Shown here: positions 23,659-31,498 of the stretch, one piece after another
How the letters are laid out: the number at the start of each line of letters is the position of its first letter
How positions within the stretch are numbered: the stretch's first letter is position 1
Assembly: GCA_013359255.1 (NCBI GenBank)
Contig: JABWCF010000024.1
Location: 1-33,331, forward strand
Reading direction: 5' to 3'
Length of the DNA stretch: 33,331 nt
Source of the DNA: Flavobacteriales bacterium
Lineage (GTDB): Bacteria; Bacteroidota; Bacteroidia; Flavobacteriales_E; Vicingaceae
Notes under the pieces: model-generated
What the model was told of the DNA's origin: nothing
The model's input: the letters and a program-made list of their open reading frames with translations, nothing else
The model's database searches: none
Program-made: the position numbers and the translations under genes

Positions 23659-26643
23659 ATGATCTTCGCTGCAGAAACGAAAGTATTGCTTTTCGGATTT
23701 AACTCTTCTGAAGATTTAACGCTGCAAAACGTATTCAATAAAAATGCTCTCTTGTTTGATATAGCAGCAAATGAACAGCAATGTATTGAAATGATATTGC
23801 AAAATGAATATTGCATTTTAATAGTAAATAACCCCGAACACCATATGGCTTCAATACCTATGGCAGCTGCTTTAAAACAAAAACACATACCCATACTTTT
23901 TGTTTTAAAACAAACGATAGAAAAAGAGTTTTATAAAAAGTGTACGGAAATAGGGATTGCCGATTGTATTTTAAAACCCTATAACAACGATTTATTATTG
24001 CTTAAGATAAATCATTTACTACAACTTTCTAATACGTACAAAAAATTACAACACTCAAGAACAGAAATAGAAAGTCTTAAAAGTAAATTAAAAGAACAAC
24101 AAAAAAGAACCAATTTTTCTTTTGAATTTATGTTCTACAACTCGCCCGATTTAATGTTTATATTAGATCCGGCTGGGCAAATTCTTGCTTGCAATGAGGA
24201 ATTTATAAATTTTGGTCAATTCCAATCTAAAAAAATCATTGGTAAAAACATTACAAAAATCCCTTTTCCTTATACAATTCTTAATACAGAACAAAGTGCA
24301 GAAGAGATTCTTTACAAAGCCTTTAATAAAAAAGAAAAACAAAGCGAAAATATTTTATTAGAAGTAAGAAATACAACTCAGGGTACGCTGTATTACGAAT
24401 TAAATTTTATTTCTTTCGACTTTGATTTTGCTGAAAAGCGAATGATTGCCGTACTTAAAAATATTACCGAAAAGAAAAAAAATGAAATAGAACGATTAAA
24501 CACCAATAACAAATTGCAATTAATTTTTAATACGGTTAATTCAGGTATTATGCAATTAGATGTTGAAGGAAATATTTTGTTTGTAAATCGCAAAATGGCA
24601 AGTATGCTGGGCATTTCTGTTGAGGAGCTTTTAAATACTTCTTACTATAATTACGTTATTGATTCGGAAAAGGAAGATGCTAAAATTAAAATAGAAGAAG
24701 TTGTATGTGGTAAAGTAAAAATTAGAGACATTGAAAGAAAGCTACAGACAAGAAATGGTGCAGAAATTTGGTGTCATTTAAAAGGTTCTCTATATCATAA
24801 TGCCGATGGAAGTATAAATTCTATTTTGGCTGTATTTACAGATATTACAGAAATAAAAAAATATGAAGAAAAACTTTTTAATGAAAGAAAATTTTTCAAA
24901 AAAATACTCGACTCTTTTCCGCATGGAATTTATATAGTAAATAAAGATCACGATATAGAATATATAAATCCTATGGCCAAAGAAATGTTTGGCAAAGAAC
25001 TCTCGCAAAAATGTTATACCTATTTTCATAAAGCCGATACCCCCTGTTCTTTTTGCAAAAACGATTTTGTATTTAAAGGCGAAAAAGTTACCTGGTACTA
25101 CGAAACTCCGAATAAAGAGATGTATTTGGAATTGGTAGATATACCGTTGAAAAACGAGCAGGGAGAAATTGTATCTAAATCAGAAATTATACAAGACATA
25201 ACCGAAAAAAAGAATGCGGAAAAGCGGCTGCGGAAAAGCGAAGAAAAATACCGCAATCTCTTTGAAAACATACAAGTAGGTATTCTTATTTCGTCTCCAA
25301 TTGGCGTTATAGAAATGGCCAATTTGGCATTTTGCGAAATGTTGGGATATACTCGCGAAGAGTTGCTTGGAAAAATTGGATACGATTTTTTGTTACCCAG
25401 GGAAGCAGAAATTATATTAAAAGAGAAAATAGAAAAAAGAAAAAAAGGAGAGAAAGAAACTTACGAAACACAAATGATAAAGAAAAACGGAGAAGTAATA
25501 TGGGTTCAAATAAGTGCTTCTCCTGTTTTTTTTGATTCGGGAAATTTTTACGGCATCATGTCGTTTGTAAATGATATTACAGAAATTAAAAAAGCCACAC
25601 AACAAGTAATAGAAAATGAAAAATTTGTACGCGGAATTTTCGATTCTATGAACTCGCACATTGCGGTTATAGATGAAAAGGGTACAATTTTAATTACCAA
25701 TAAAGCCTGGAAGAATTTTGCACTAGAAAACGGACTCACGGTACAACATTGTTCCGAAGGAACCAACTATATTGCAGCATGTCATAATGCTATAAAAGGA
25801 GGCGATTTTTCGGCTATTAAAACACTGAAAGGCATCAATAAATTATTAGGTAAAAAAATTAAAAATTTCCAAATAGAATATCCTTGCCATTCGCCCACTA
25901 AAAAGCGTTGGTTTTTGCTTTCGGCAAATCTTTTTCATGGCAAAGAATCTCGCATTGTTTTAAGGCATGTAGATATTACGGAACGAAAGGAATTACAATC
26001 TCATTTAGCAAATACCGCCATACAGTCGCAAGAAGCCGAAAAAAGAAGAATAGCAAGAGAATTGCACGATAACATAGGGCAAAAACTGATGGCATTTAAA
26101 TTATTTTGCAATGCCTTGGAGCCCTATACTATAAAAAACAATGAGAGTAAAAATATATTTACACATCTCAATGAAACAGCAAATGATGTGATTAGTGTAA
26201 TCAGAAATCTTTCGCACTCTTTGGTTGCTCCCGAATTTGCCGATTTTAGTTTGTTTGAGGCGGTAAACGCACTTATTGAACAAGCAAACCTGTATTCTTC
26301 TGTAAAATGCGATATTAAAAAGATTGGGAAGGAAAAAGAACTAACGGATATAGAAAAAATTAATATTTACCGGGTTATTCAAGAGTTTTTCAATAATACC
26401 ATAAAACACTCCGATGCAGAGTATTTAAAAGTTGCTTTTCATTATAAAAAATCAACACTCGAAATTTTTGTAGTTGAAAACGGAAAAGGGTTTAACGTAG
26501 AAGAAGCTAAAATGAACAAGAATGGAATTGGAGTGTTAAACATAATACATAGGTTGGAATCTTTAGGTTGTTCGTTCGATTATTCTTCGTCTCCGACTAA
26601 GGGAACGCAACTTTATATTTTGGTAGAATTAAAAACCGAATAA
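23659..26643 (+). CDS. soluble multi-PAS histidine kinase with degenerate receiver domain
   Basis: This 994-residue protein has no transmembrane segment. Residues about 6-125 are a receiver-like fold (KVLLFGFNSSED, CILIVNNPEHH, DCILKPYNND) that keeps the lysine but has Asn where the phospho-accepting Asp belongs. Five PAS domains follow (about 155-265, 280-390, 405-515, 525-640, 650-770). The third has a cysteine motif, CYTYFHKADTPCSFC. The kinase core is the NarX/DesK type: HisKA_3 with the phospho-acceptor His in RRIARELHDNIGQKLMAFK (about 795-813) and HATPase_c with EFFNNTIKHSDAEYL and VENGKGFNVEEA (about 905-990). A NarL-type regulator encoded at 27632 is a likely partner. Confidence 0.93.
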   Translation: MIFAAETKVLLFGFNSSEDLTLQNVFNKNALLFDIAANEQQCIEMILQNEYCILIVNNPEHHMASIPMAAALKQKHIPILFVLKQTIEKEFYKKCTEIGIADCILKPYNNDLLLLKINHLLQLSNTYKKLQHSRTEIESLKSKLKEQQKRTNFSFEFMFYNSPDLMFILDPAGQILACNEEFINFGQFQSKKIIGKNITKIPFPYTILNTEQSAEEILYKAFNKKEKQSENILLEVRNTTQGTLYYELNFISFDFDFAEKRMIAVLKNITEKKKNEIERLNTNNKLQLIFNTVNSGIMQLDVEGNILFVNRKMASMLGISVEELLNTSYYNYVIDSEKEDAKIKIEEVVCGKVKIRDIERKLQTRNGAEIWCHLKGSLYHNADGSINSILAVFTDITEIKKYEEKLFNERKFFKKILDSFPHGIYIVNKDHDIEYINPMAKEMFGKELSQKCYTYFHKADTPCSFCKNDFVFKGEKVTWYYETPNKEMYLELVDIPLKNEQGEIVSKSEIIQDITEKKNAEKRLRKSEEKYRNLFENIQVGILISSPIGVIEMANLAFCEMLGYTREELLGKIGYDFLLPREAEIILKEKIEKRKKGEKETYETQMIKKNGEVIWVQISASPVFFDSGNFYGIMSFVNDITEIKKATQQVIENEKFVRGIFDSMNSHIAVIDEKGTILITNKAWKNFALENGLTVQHCSEGTNYIAACHNAIKGGDFSAIKTLKGINKLLGKKIKNFQIEYPCHSPTKKRWFLLSANLFHGKESRIVLRHVDITERKELQSHLANTAIQSQEAEKRRIARELHDNIGQKLMAFKLFCNALEPYTIKNNESKNIFTHLNETANDVISVIRNLSHSLVAPEFADFSLFEAVNALIEQANLYSSVKCDIKKIGKEKELTDIEKINIYRVIQEFFNNTIKHSDAEYLKVAFHYKKSTLEIFVVENGKGFNVEEAKMNKNGIGVLNIIHRLESLGCSFDYSSSPTKGTQLYILVELKTE

Positions 26644-26651
26644 TCTTTCTC

Positions 26652-26659
26652 TATATTTG
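26652..26659 (+). promoter_or_regulatory. possible -7 element just before the STAS-like gene
   Basis: TATATTTG fits TAnnTTTG but ends only 3 nt before the ATG at 26663, so a transcript from it would be nearly leaderless. No TTG lies at the usual spacing. Co-transcription with the kinase gene is an alternative. Confidence 0.25.
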
Positions 26660-26662
26660 AAA

Positions 26663-27067
26663 ATGCAAACAGAAGAAATTAAAAAAATAGAAACAGATTT
26701 ATTTATTACCAGCATCAATAAATCCGGTATAGGCCAAATGCATTTCAAAGACAATATTACCGTAGATGTAGAAGAGCAAATGGAACACTTAAATGTGTTG
26801 AAAAAAATTACAGATAATAAGCCCACCCCGTTTGTGGTTACTGCCGGAGAAGGAGTAACCATAACCAAAGAGGCTAGAGATAATGCACTTGTCATAGAGC
26901 CTCTTTCGCCCATTTGTGCTACAGCGGTAGTTGTACAAAATTTAGCTTACCGAATTATAGCCGAGTTTTATATTAAAGTGCAAAAACCCAAACAACCTTA
27001 CAAGGTTTTTACAGATAAAGAAAAAGCATTTGAGTGGTGCAAGCAGTTTGTGAAACAAACCGCATAG
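26663..27067 (+). CDS. small STAS/SpoIIAA-like protein (DUF7793-type)
   Basis: The 134-residue soluble protein resembles a Bacteroidota family annotated as STAS/SpoIIAA-like. An alternating strand-helix pattern (GQMHFKDNITVDVEEQMEHL, PTPFVVTAGEGVTITKEARD) is followed by the most recognisable part, CATAVVVQNLAYRIIAEFYI, and KPKQPYKVFTDKEKAFEWCK. The frame can be read from a TTG at 26657, but the ATG at 26663 is the more likely start. It lies 19 nt after the histidine kinase stop on the same strand and is probably co-transcribed with it. Family function is not established; STAS-like folds often act as protein-protein switches, so a link to the kinase is inference. Confidence 0.75.
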   Translation: MQTEEIKKIETDLFITSINKSGIGQMHFKDNITVDVEEQMEHLNVLKKITDNKPTPFVVTAGEGVTITKEARDNALVIEPLSPICATAVVVQNLAYRIIAEFYIKVQKPKQPYKVFTDKEKAFEWCKQFVKQTA

Positions 27068-27069
27068 GG

Positions 27070-27468
27070 TTAGTTTGTTTTAACGGTAATTATTTCTGTG
27101 GGATTCGATTCCGTTGTGGCTGATTTTAATAACATCACTCTTTTCAGTCGATAAAAATTATTTCCACTGTTGGGTTTTTCATCAGTGTAATAGTAAGCCA
27201 AAGGAACATCTCCCGGTGATTTATACGCATCTTTATAGCCAATCATTTCCCAATCGGTATTATTGGTTGAACGTTCAATTAAATAAATGCAATTATCGTA
27301 TTTTTCAATAACGGTCCAAAGTAAATAGTTTTTCCCTTCGGCAGGTTTTACCCAATGTTTTACGGGCGTTACAATTTCTTCTTTTATTTCTAAATTTTCC
27401 GATTGCGAAAAAATAGATTGACTCGAGGCAAATAACAATAAAAACAAAAGTACAGTTGGCTTATTCAT
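27070..27468 (-). CDS. small secreted protein with FN3-like module
   Basis: The 132-residue protein begins with a signal peptide (MNKPTVLLFLLLFASSQSIFSQ). The rest is one beta-sandwich-like domain, with LLWTVIEKYDNCIYLIERST, WEMIGYKDA and YYYTDEKPNSGNNFYRLKRV. This pattern is common in Bacteroidota secreted proteins directly before a T9SS sorting domain, but here it stands alone with no sorting tail. The longer frame to 27489 would overlap the -7 element at 27487-27494, so the ATG at 27466-27468 is chosen. It converges with the STAS-like gene, whose stop is 2 nt away. Function unknown. Confidence 0.75.
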   Translation of the reverse strand: MNKPTVLLFLLLFASSQSIFSQSENLEIKEEIVTPVKHWVKPAEGKNYLLWTVIEKYDNCIYLIERSTNNTDWEMIGYKDAYKSPGDVPLAYYYTDEKPNSGNNFYRLKRVMLLKSATTESNPTEIITVKTN

Positions 27469-27486
27469 AGTAAAAAAATTATAGAC

Positions 27487-27494
27487 CAAAGCTA
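27487..27494 (-). promoter_or_regulatory. -7 element for the small secreted protein
   Basis: TAGCTTTG on the minus strand matches TAnnTTTG and lies 18 nt before the ATG at 27468. No matching TTG is seen at -33. Confidence 0.4.
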
Positions 27495-27631
27495 AGGGTA
27501 TAAAGAAAGGTTTTTAATAGAATAATTGCCGAAAATAAAAAAAAGAAAACCTAAAAGAATTTGGGTATTTATGCCTAATAATTTATCATTAGCCAAACGC
27601 AGAGCACTATTTATTGTTTTGCACTCGGGTT

Positions 27632-28279
27632 TTATACCAAATGATTTTCGATGGCGTATTTTACCAATGCTGCGGTATTTTTACAATTGGTTTTTTTAAG
27701 AATATTTCTTCGGTGCGAGTCTACGGTGCGTATACTTAATATTAGCTTGGCAGCAATTTCGGCATTGGTAAGCCCATCAATTATAAATTTCAGTACCTCT
27801 AATTCTCTATCGCTAATTTCAATTCGAGAGGCTTTGCCTGAATCTGAGTTTTTTGTTAAATGTTTTTTTATCAGCACATCGGTTACCCCACGGCTATAAT
27901 ATTTTTGGTTGTTTGCAACAGAGCGTATGGCAATAGAAAACTCTTCGGGTTCGCAATCTTTCAGTAAATAGCCGTATGCTCCAATATCTAGCATTTTAGA
28001 AATATAAATAAATTCATTGTGCATACTTAGGCAAACAATTTTTGTTTGGGGTTTCATCTTTAGTATAATTTCGCTGGTTTCAATGCCATTCATTTCGGGC
28101 ATGTTAATATCCATAAATACCATGTCAAATTCTTTTTCGCTGCACAAATTGATGGCATCGTGCCCGTTGCTTGCTTCGGTTATTTGCCCAACTTCCGGAT
28201 TAGATTCCAACATCAACTTTAATCCGTTGCGAACCAATACATGGTCGTCTACCAATAAAATATTTCTTTTTCTATTCAT
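27632..28279 (-). CDS. NarL/FixJ-family response regulator
   Basis: The 215-residue DNA-binding regulator has a receiver domain (about 5-125) with acidic pair D11/D12 (LLVDDHVLVR), phospho-acceptor D57 (MVFMDINMPEMNG) and the conserved lysine in GYLLKDCEPEE. A LuxR-type helix-turn-helix occupies about 150-215 (ISDRELEVLKFIIDGLTNAE, KLILSIRTVDSHRRNILKK). It matches the HisKA_3 kinase class of the gene at 23659, its likely partner 1 kb away. It is transcribed divergently from the 28592-30193 unit, which it may control. No confident promoter is seen upstream. Confidence 0.95.
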   Translation of the reverse strand: MNRKRNILLVDDHVLVRNGLKLMLESNPEVGQITEASNGHDAINLCSEKEFDMVFMDINMPEMNGIETSEIILKMKPQTKIVCLSMHNEFIYISKMLDIGAYGYLLKDCEPEEFSIAIRSVANNQKYYSRGVTDVLIKKHLTKNSDSGKASRIEISDRELEVLKFIIDGLTNAEIAAKLILSIRTVDSHRRNILKKTNCKNTAALVKYAIENHLV

Positions 28280-28591
28280 AGCGTTTTTTTTCTAGTCATA
28301 AAGCTAACGAAATAAATTTTATTTTACAACGGAACATCTTATTATTATTGTCTTTTAGGCAATTTAGCCCAGCCTATTTTACGTGTATTTGCCTACCAAA
28401 GGTTTTAATAGGTATAAAAAGGCAAAGTCATCATCTTTTTTTTAAGGAAAAAAATGTACTGTTTTTTTGATTCTATGTTTCGTAAAAGCCGATATACATA
28501 CTCATTTTATTTTTTTTAAATTACCATTAACTACGGTTTCACAAACTTTCTTTTGAGGCCAAATTTGAACCGTTTTAAAATACAACGCATT
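28280..28591. other. 312-nt divergent intergenic region
   Basis: This lies between the NarL-type regulator (minus) and the exported-protein unit (plus). It is very AT-rich with several T and A runs. I found no gene, no perfect promoter on either strand, and no long inverted repeat; TATGTTTC (28474-28481) and CAAATTTG (28560-28567) are only near-matches to a -7 element. It may hold binding sites for the neighbouring regulator, which cannot be recognised by eye. Confidence 0.6.
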
Positions 28592-29215
28592 ATGAAAAAA
28601 ATGTTTTTTAGTTTAATGGTTATTCTCTCTTATTATTGCTGTTACAGTCAGGAAATAGAAACATTAAAAACAAAGCACAAAAGTTTGTTAACCGAAATAA
28701 GTTCTGCATCAACTTCAGGTGGTAAAGGTGTTTTTTGGATACCTTCTTTGGTTTACGTAAATAATAAAAATTCTTTTTCAGCCGGAGGTATTTTTCAGCA
28801 AGGCAAATGGTTTGAAAAAAATGGTTCACTCATTTATACAGGTGTAATGATAAAGTATCAAAGACGACTGGCATTTTCCGATAACTATTCTGAATTCTTT
28901 GCAGAAATAAATGCTGCCCACAGAAACGCTATGCAGGAATATGAATATAGAGACATTATTAAAAAATACGATGTTATTGTTCCTCTTAAAAAATATGCTC
29001 TACTAGAATATTACCTTGGGTTTAGTTATCGTTCTCCGCTAAAGCATCTTTTCTTTTGGAGTTCATCCATTGGCTTGGGAGGAATGCATTCAAGCACTTT
29101 TACCGAATACAATCACGAAGCAAAGCCTTATACCCTTAGTATAAACGATATCGGGCTGCAAATTAAAGCTTCAGTTGGTTTTCGTTTATTGCCTAAAAAT
29201 AATGTCCAACACTAA
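28592..29215 (+). CDS. exported protein, probable outer-membrane beta-barrel
   Basis: The 207-residue protein begins at the ATG at 28592 (MKKMFFSLMVILSYYCCYSQ), a signal peptide; the frame is open further upstream but without an ATG-like start. The mature part alternates polar and aromatic residues in strand-like stretches (GVFWIPSLVYVNNKNSFSAG, LIYTGVMIKYQRRLAF, LLEYYLGFSYRSPLKHLFFW, SSIGLGGMHSS, IGLQIKASVGFRLLP), suggesting a small outer-membrane barrel. A distant resemblance to conjugative-element TraO proteins is possible but I cannot establish it, and no other conjugation gene is near. The next gene starts 12 nt later. Function unknown. Confidence 0.7.
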   Translation: MKKMFFSLMVILSYYCCYSQEIETLKTKHKSLLTEISSASTSGGKGVFWIPSLVYVNNKNSFSAGGIFQQGKWFEKNGSLIYTGVMIKYQRRLAFSDNYSEFFAEINAAHRNAMQEYEYRDIIKKYDVIVPLKKYALLEYYLGFSYRSPLKHLFFWSSSIGLGGMHSSTFTEYNHEAKPYTLSINDIGLQIKASVGFRLLPKNNVQH

Positions 29216-29227
29216 AATATAATTTTT

Positions 29228-29737
29228 ATGAAAGTATCTGTTTTATTACTACTGGTTACCAGCATTTGTTTTACTTTATCGGCTCAAAAAGAATTGAAAA
29301 AAGAGTACCCTTTATTGGTACAGTGTAAAATTGGTTCTTCGGAAAAAAAGAAACTAAAAACGGTTGAAATAAGGGTATATGAAGAAAACAAGATGCTCAG
29401 TGAAGAAGTACGTATAAATCCAAAAACATATGCCATTGAATTAGAAAAAGATAAAAAGTATGTTTTGGAATTTTCGAAAGAAGGATTTATTCCGAAACGT
29501 GTTTTATTCGACACACAAATTCCCGTAAAAACAAAAAAAATGTATTTATATGAAATGGAAATAGAGCTGCTTAAACCAGCCGAAATAGCTCAAATGAACG
29601 ATATTGATTTAGATTTCCCTATTGCCATAATACGTTACAGTATTGAAAAGAAAGGTTTTGAGCATTGTCGCTATTATACCCATCAAATGCAATTGGAAGA
29701 ATTAAAAATGATGAAAAGAAAAGGACAAATAAATTAA
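29228..29737 (+). CDS. exported protein with PEGA/CarboxypepD_reg-like domain
   Basis: The 169-residue protein has a signal peptide (MKVSVLLLLVTSICFTLSAQ) and no lipobox. Residues about 25-115 look like a PEGA or CarboxypepD_reg-like beta-sandwich: LKTVEIRVYEENKML, INPKTYAIELEKDKKYVLEF, SKEGFIPKRVLFDTQI. The last 50 residues are charged and helical with a C-terminal basic stretch (MMKRKGQIN). It lies 12 nt after the probable barrel gene and 6 nt before the receiver gene, so all three are likely one operon. Periplasmic or surface location is inferred; function unknown. Confidence 0.72.
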   Translation: MKVSVLLLLVTSICFTLSAQKELKKEYPLLVQCKIGSSEKKKLKTVEIRVYEENKMLSEEVRINPKTYAIELEKDKKYVLEFSKEGFIPKRVLFDTQIPVKTKKMYLYEMEIELLKPAEIAQMNDIDLDFPIAIIRYSIEKKGFEHCRYYTHQMQLEELKMMKRKGQIN

Positions 29738-29743
29738 CGAGAT

Positions 29744-30193
29744 ATGGAAAAGATTAAAATATTAATGATAGAAGATCGTAAAGTAATGCGAGATACTTTA
29801 AAATCACTGATGAAAAAAACAAATGAAATAGAAATTATTTCCGAGGCCGACAATGGAGAAGATGGTTTAGCAAAAGCAATTACAACCCCTGCCGATGTAA
29901 TATTACTTGATATTAATTTGCCGTTTATGAACGGTTTTGAAGTGGCAGAAAAGGTTTTAAAACAAAACCCCGAAAAAAACGTATTGGTTTACTCCATGCA
30001 TAATAGCGAATACTATGTTGCTAAAATGTTTAATTTGGGAGTAAAAGGTTATGCGTTAAAAGACGATTCATTCGACTTTTTAGTGGAGGCTGTAAAAGCC
30101 GTTCATAATGGAAATACCATCATCAGTAATCAAATAAAATTTAAGCATATTCGAAAAGAAAATCTGTTACAAATTCCGTTACAAATTTTATAA
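29744..30193 (+). CDS. receiver-only response regulator (output domain lacking)
   Basis: The 149-residue protein has a complete NarL-type receiver: acidic pair E10/D11 (LMIEDRKVMR), phospho-acceptor D56 (VILLDINLPFMNG) and K106 (GYALKDDSF). After about residue 125 a NarL relative would continue into a LuxR helix-turn-helix, but this one ends in KHIRKENLLQIPLQIL. The last codons are a 12-nt tandem duplication (LQIP LQIL). No helix-turn-helix remnant is found in the 17 nt before pgk. It is either a single-domain regulator acting by protein contact or a truncated gene. It is co-directional with two exported proteins. Confidence 0.88.
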   Translation: MEKIKILMIEDRKVMRDTLKSLMKKTNEIEIISEADNGEDGLAKAITTPADVILLDINLPFMNGFEVAEKVLKQNPEKNVLVYSMHNSEYYVAKMFNLGVKGYALKDDSFDFLVEAVKAVHNGNTIISNQIKFKHIRKENLLQIPLQIL

Positions 30194-30210
30194 TTTTATT
30201 TGAATAGAAT

Positions 30211-31401
30211 CTATGCTCTTATAGCTGCTACACCGGGCAAATCCCCTGCCTCTATATATTCCAGCAAGGCTCCTCCACCGGTTGAAACGAAGCTCACTTT
30301 ATCTGCTAAGTTAAATTTATTAATTGCAGCCACCGAATCGCCTCCACCAATAAGAGAGTATGCTCCGTTTTCTGTTGCTTTTACAATGGCTTCGGCAATG
30401 GCTTTAGTGCCTTGCTCAAAATGGCTGAATTCAAAAACTCCTACCGGACCATTCCATAAAATAGTTTTAGAGTTTCTAATCACATCAGCAAAAAGTTTTT
30501 CGCTATCGGGGCCAATATCCATTCCCATCCACCCCTGTGGTATTTGATTTATAGGACAAAAAAGTTTTTTACTTTCATTACTGAATGCCTCAGCGATAGC
30601 TGTATCAGTGGGCAGAAAAATATTTACTTTTAATTCTTTTGCTTTTTTTAAAATATCCAGAGCCGTTTGTAAATGCTCTGTTTCTACCAAAGAATTACCT
30701 ACTTCTCCTCCCATCGCCTTGATGAAAGTATAGGTCATACCTCCCCCAATAATTAAATTATTGATGCGTTGCAGCAGTTGGTGAATAATGGTAATTTTTG
30801 AAGATACTTTTGCTCCGCCCATAATGGCTGTGAGAGGTTTTTCTGCTTCTTTCAATACTCTATCGATATTGGCAATTTCTTTGGCCATTAAGTACCCAAA
30901 CATTTTATCATTCGGAAAAAATTTAGCTATAATGGTGGTAGAAGCGTGTGCCCTGTGGGCTGTGCCAAAAGCATCGTTCACATACACATCGCCAAGGTTT
31001 GCCAATAGTTGGGCAAAAGATTCGGTGCCTTCAGTTTCTTGTTTGTAAAAACGTAAATTTTCCAGTAAAAGCACTTCGCCCGGCATAAGTTCTGACGCCA
31101 TTTTTTTTGCACTTTCTCCAATGCAGTTATCGGCAAACTTTACGGTAGTACCCAACTGTTCCGATACGCGATGAATAATGTGCTTTAAGCTAAATTTTTC
31201 TTCGTAACCACTTTTGGGCCGTCCTAAATGCGACATGATGATTACACTTCCGCCATCGTTCAGAATTTTTTTTAGGGTGGGAACGGCTGCCCGTATGCGG
31301 GTATTGTCTGTTACAAAAAAAGAAGCATCTAAAGGCACATTGAAGTCTACGCGTACCAATGCTTTTTTATCTTTAAAATTATAATTGTCAACGGTTTTCA
31401 T
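30211..31401 (-). CDS. pgk: phosphoglycerate kinase
   Basis: PGK makes ATP from 1,3-bisphosphoglycerate in glycolysis (reversible). The 396-residue length is typical. Landmarks are [12 protein letters not shown] near the N-terminus (about 16-27), MSHLGRPK (about 55-62), [11 protein letters not shown] (about 111-121), [11 protein letters not shown] (about 194-204) and the C-terminal [19 protein letters not shown]. The ATG at 31399-31401 is chosen because the three extra upstream codons begin with TTG. It has a perfect promoter of its own and converges with the receiver-only gene 17 nt away. Confidence 0.98.
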   Translation of the reverse strand: MKTVDNYNFKDKKALVRVDFNVPLDASFFVTDNTRIRAAVPTLKKILNDGGSVIIMSHLGRPKSGYEEKFSLKHIIHRVSEQLGTTVKFADNCIGESAKKMASELMPGEVLLLENLRFYKQETEGTESFAQLLANLGDVYVNDAFGTAHRAHASTTIIAKFFPNDKMFGYLMAKEIANIDRVLKEAEKPLTAIMGGAKVSSKITIIHQLLQRINNLIIGGGMTYTFIKAMGGEVGNSLVETEHLQTALDILKKAKELKVNIFLPTDTAIAEAFSNESKKLFCPINQIPQGWMGMDIGPDSEKLFADVIRNSKTILWNGPVGVFEFSHFEQGTKAIAEAIVKATENGAYSLIGGGDSVAAINKFNLADKVSFVSTGGGALLEYIEAGDLPGVAAIRA

Positions 31402-31426
31402 ACTGCTCAAAATTTAGTTCTTGCAG

Positions 31427-31456
31427 CAAAAATAGACTTAAATAGAAAAAATGCAA
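31427..31456 (-). promoter_or_regulatory. pgk promoter
   Basis: On the minus strand TTG (31454-31456), a 19-nt spacer and TATTTTTG (31427-31434) match the Bacteroidota consensus exactly. The start codon is 25 nt downstream. Confidence 0.75.
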
Positions 31457-31498
31457 ATGAGATTCAAGTTGTATAAAAAATATAGAACTGAATCTAAT

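Noticed and set aside
28592-29215. TraO conjugation protein
   Set aside because: The resemblance is only general (exported, beta-rich) and no other conjugation gene is nearby.
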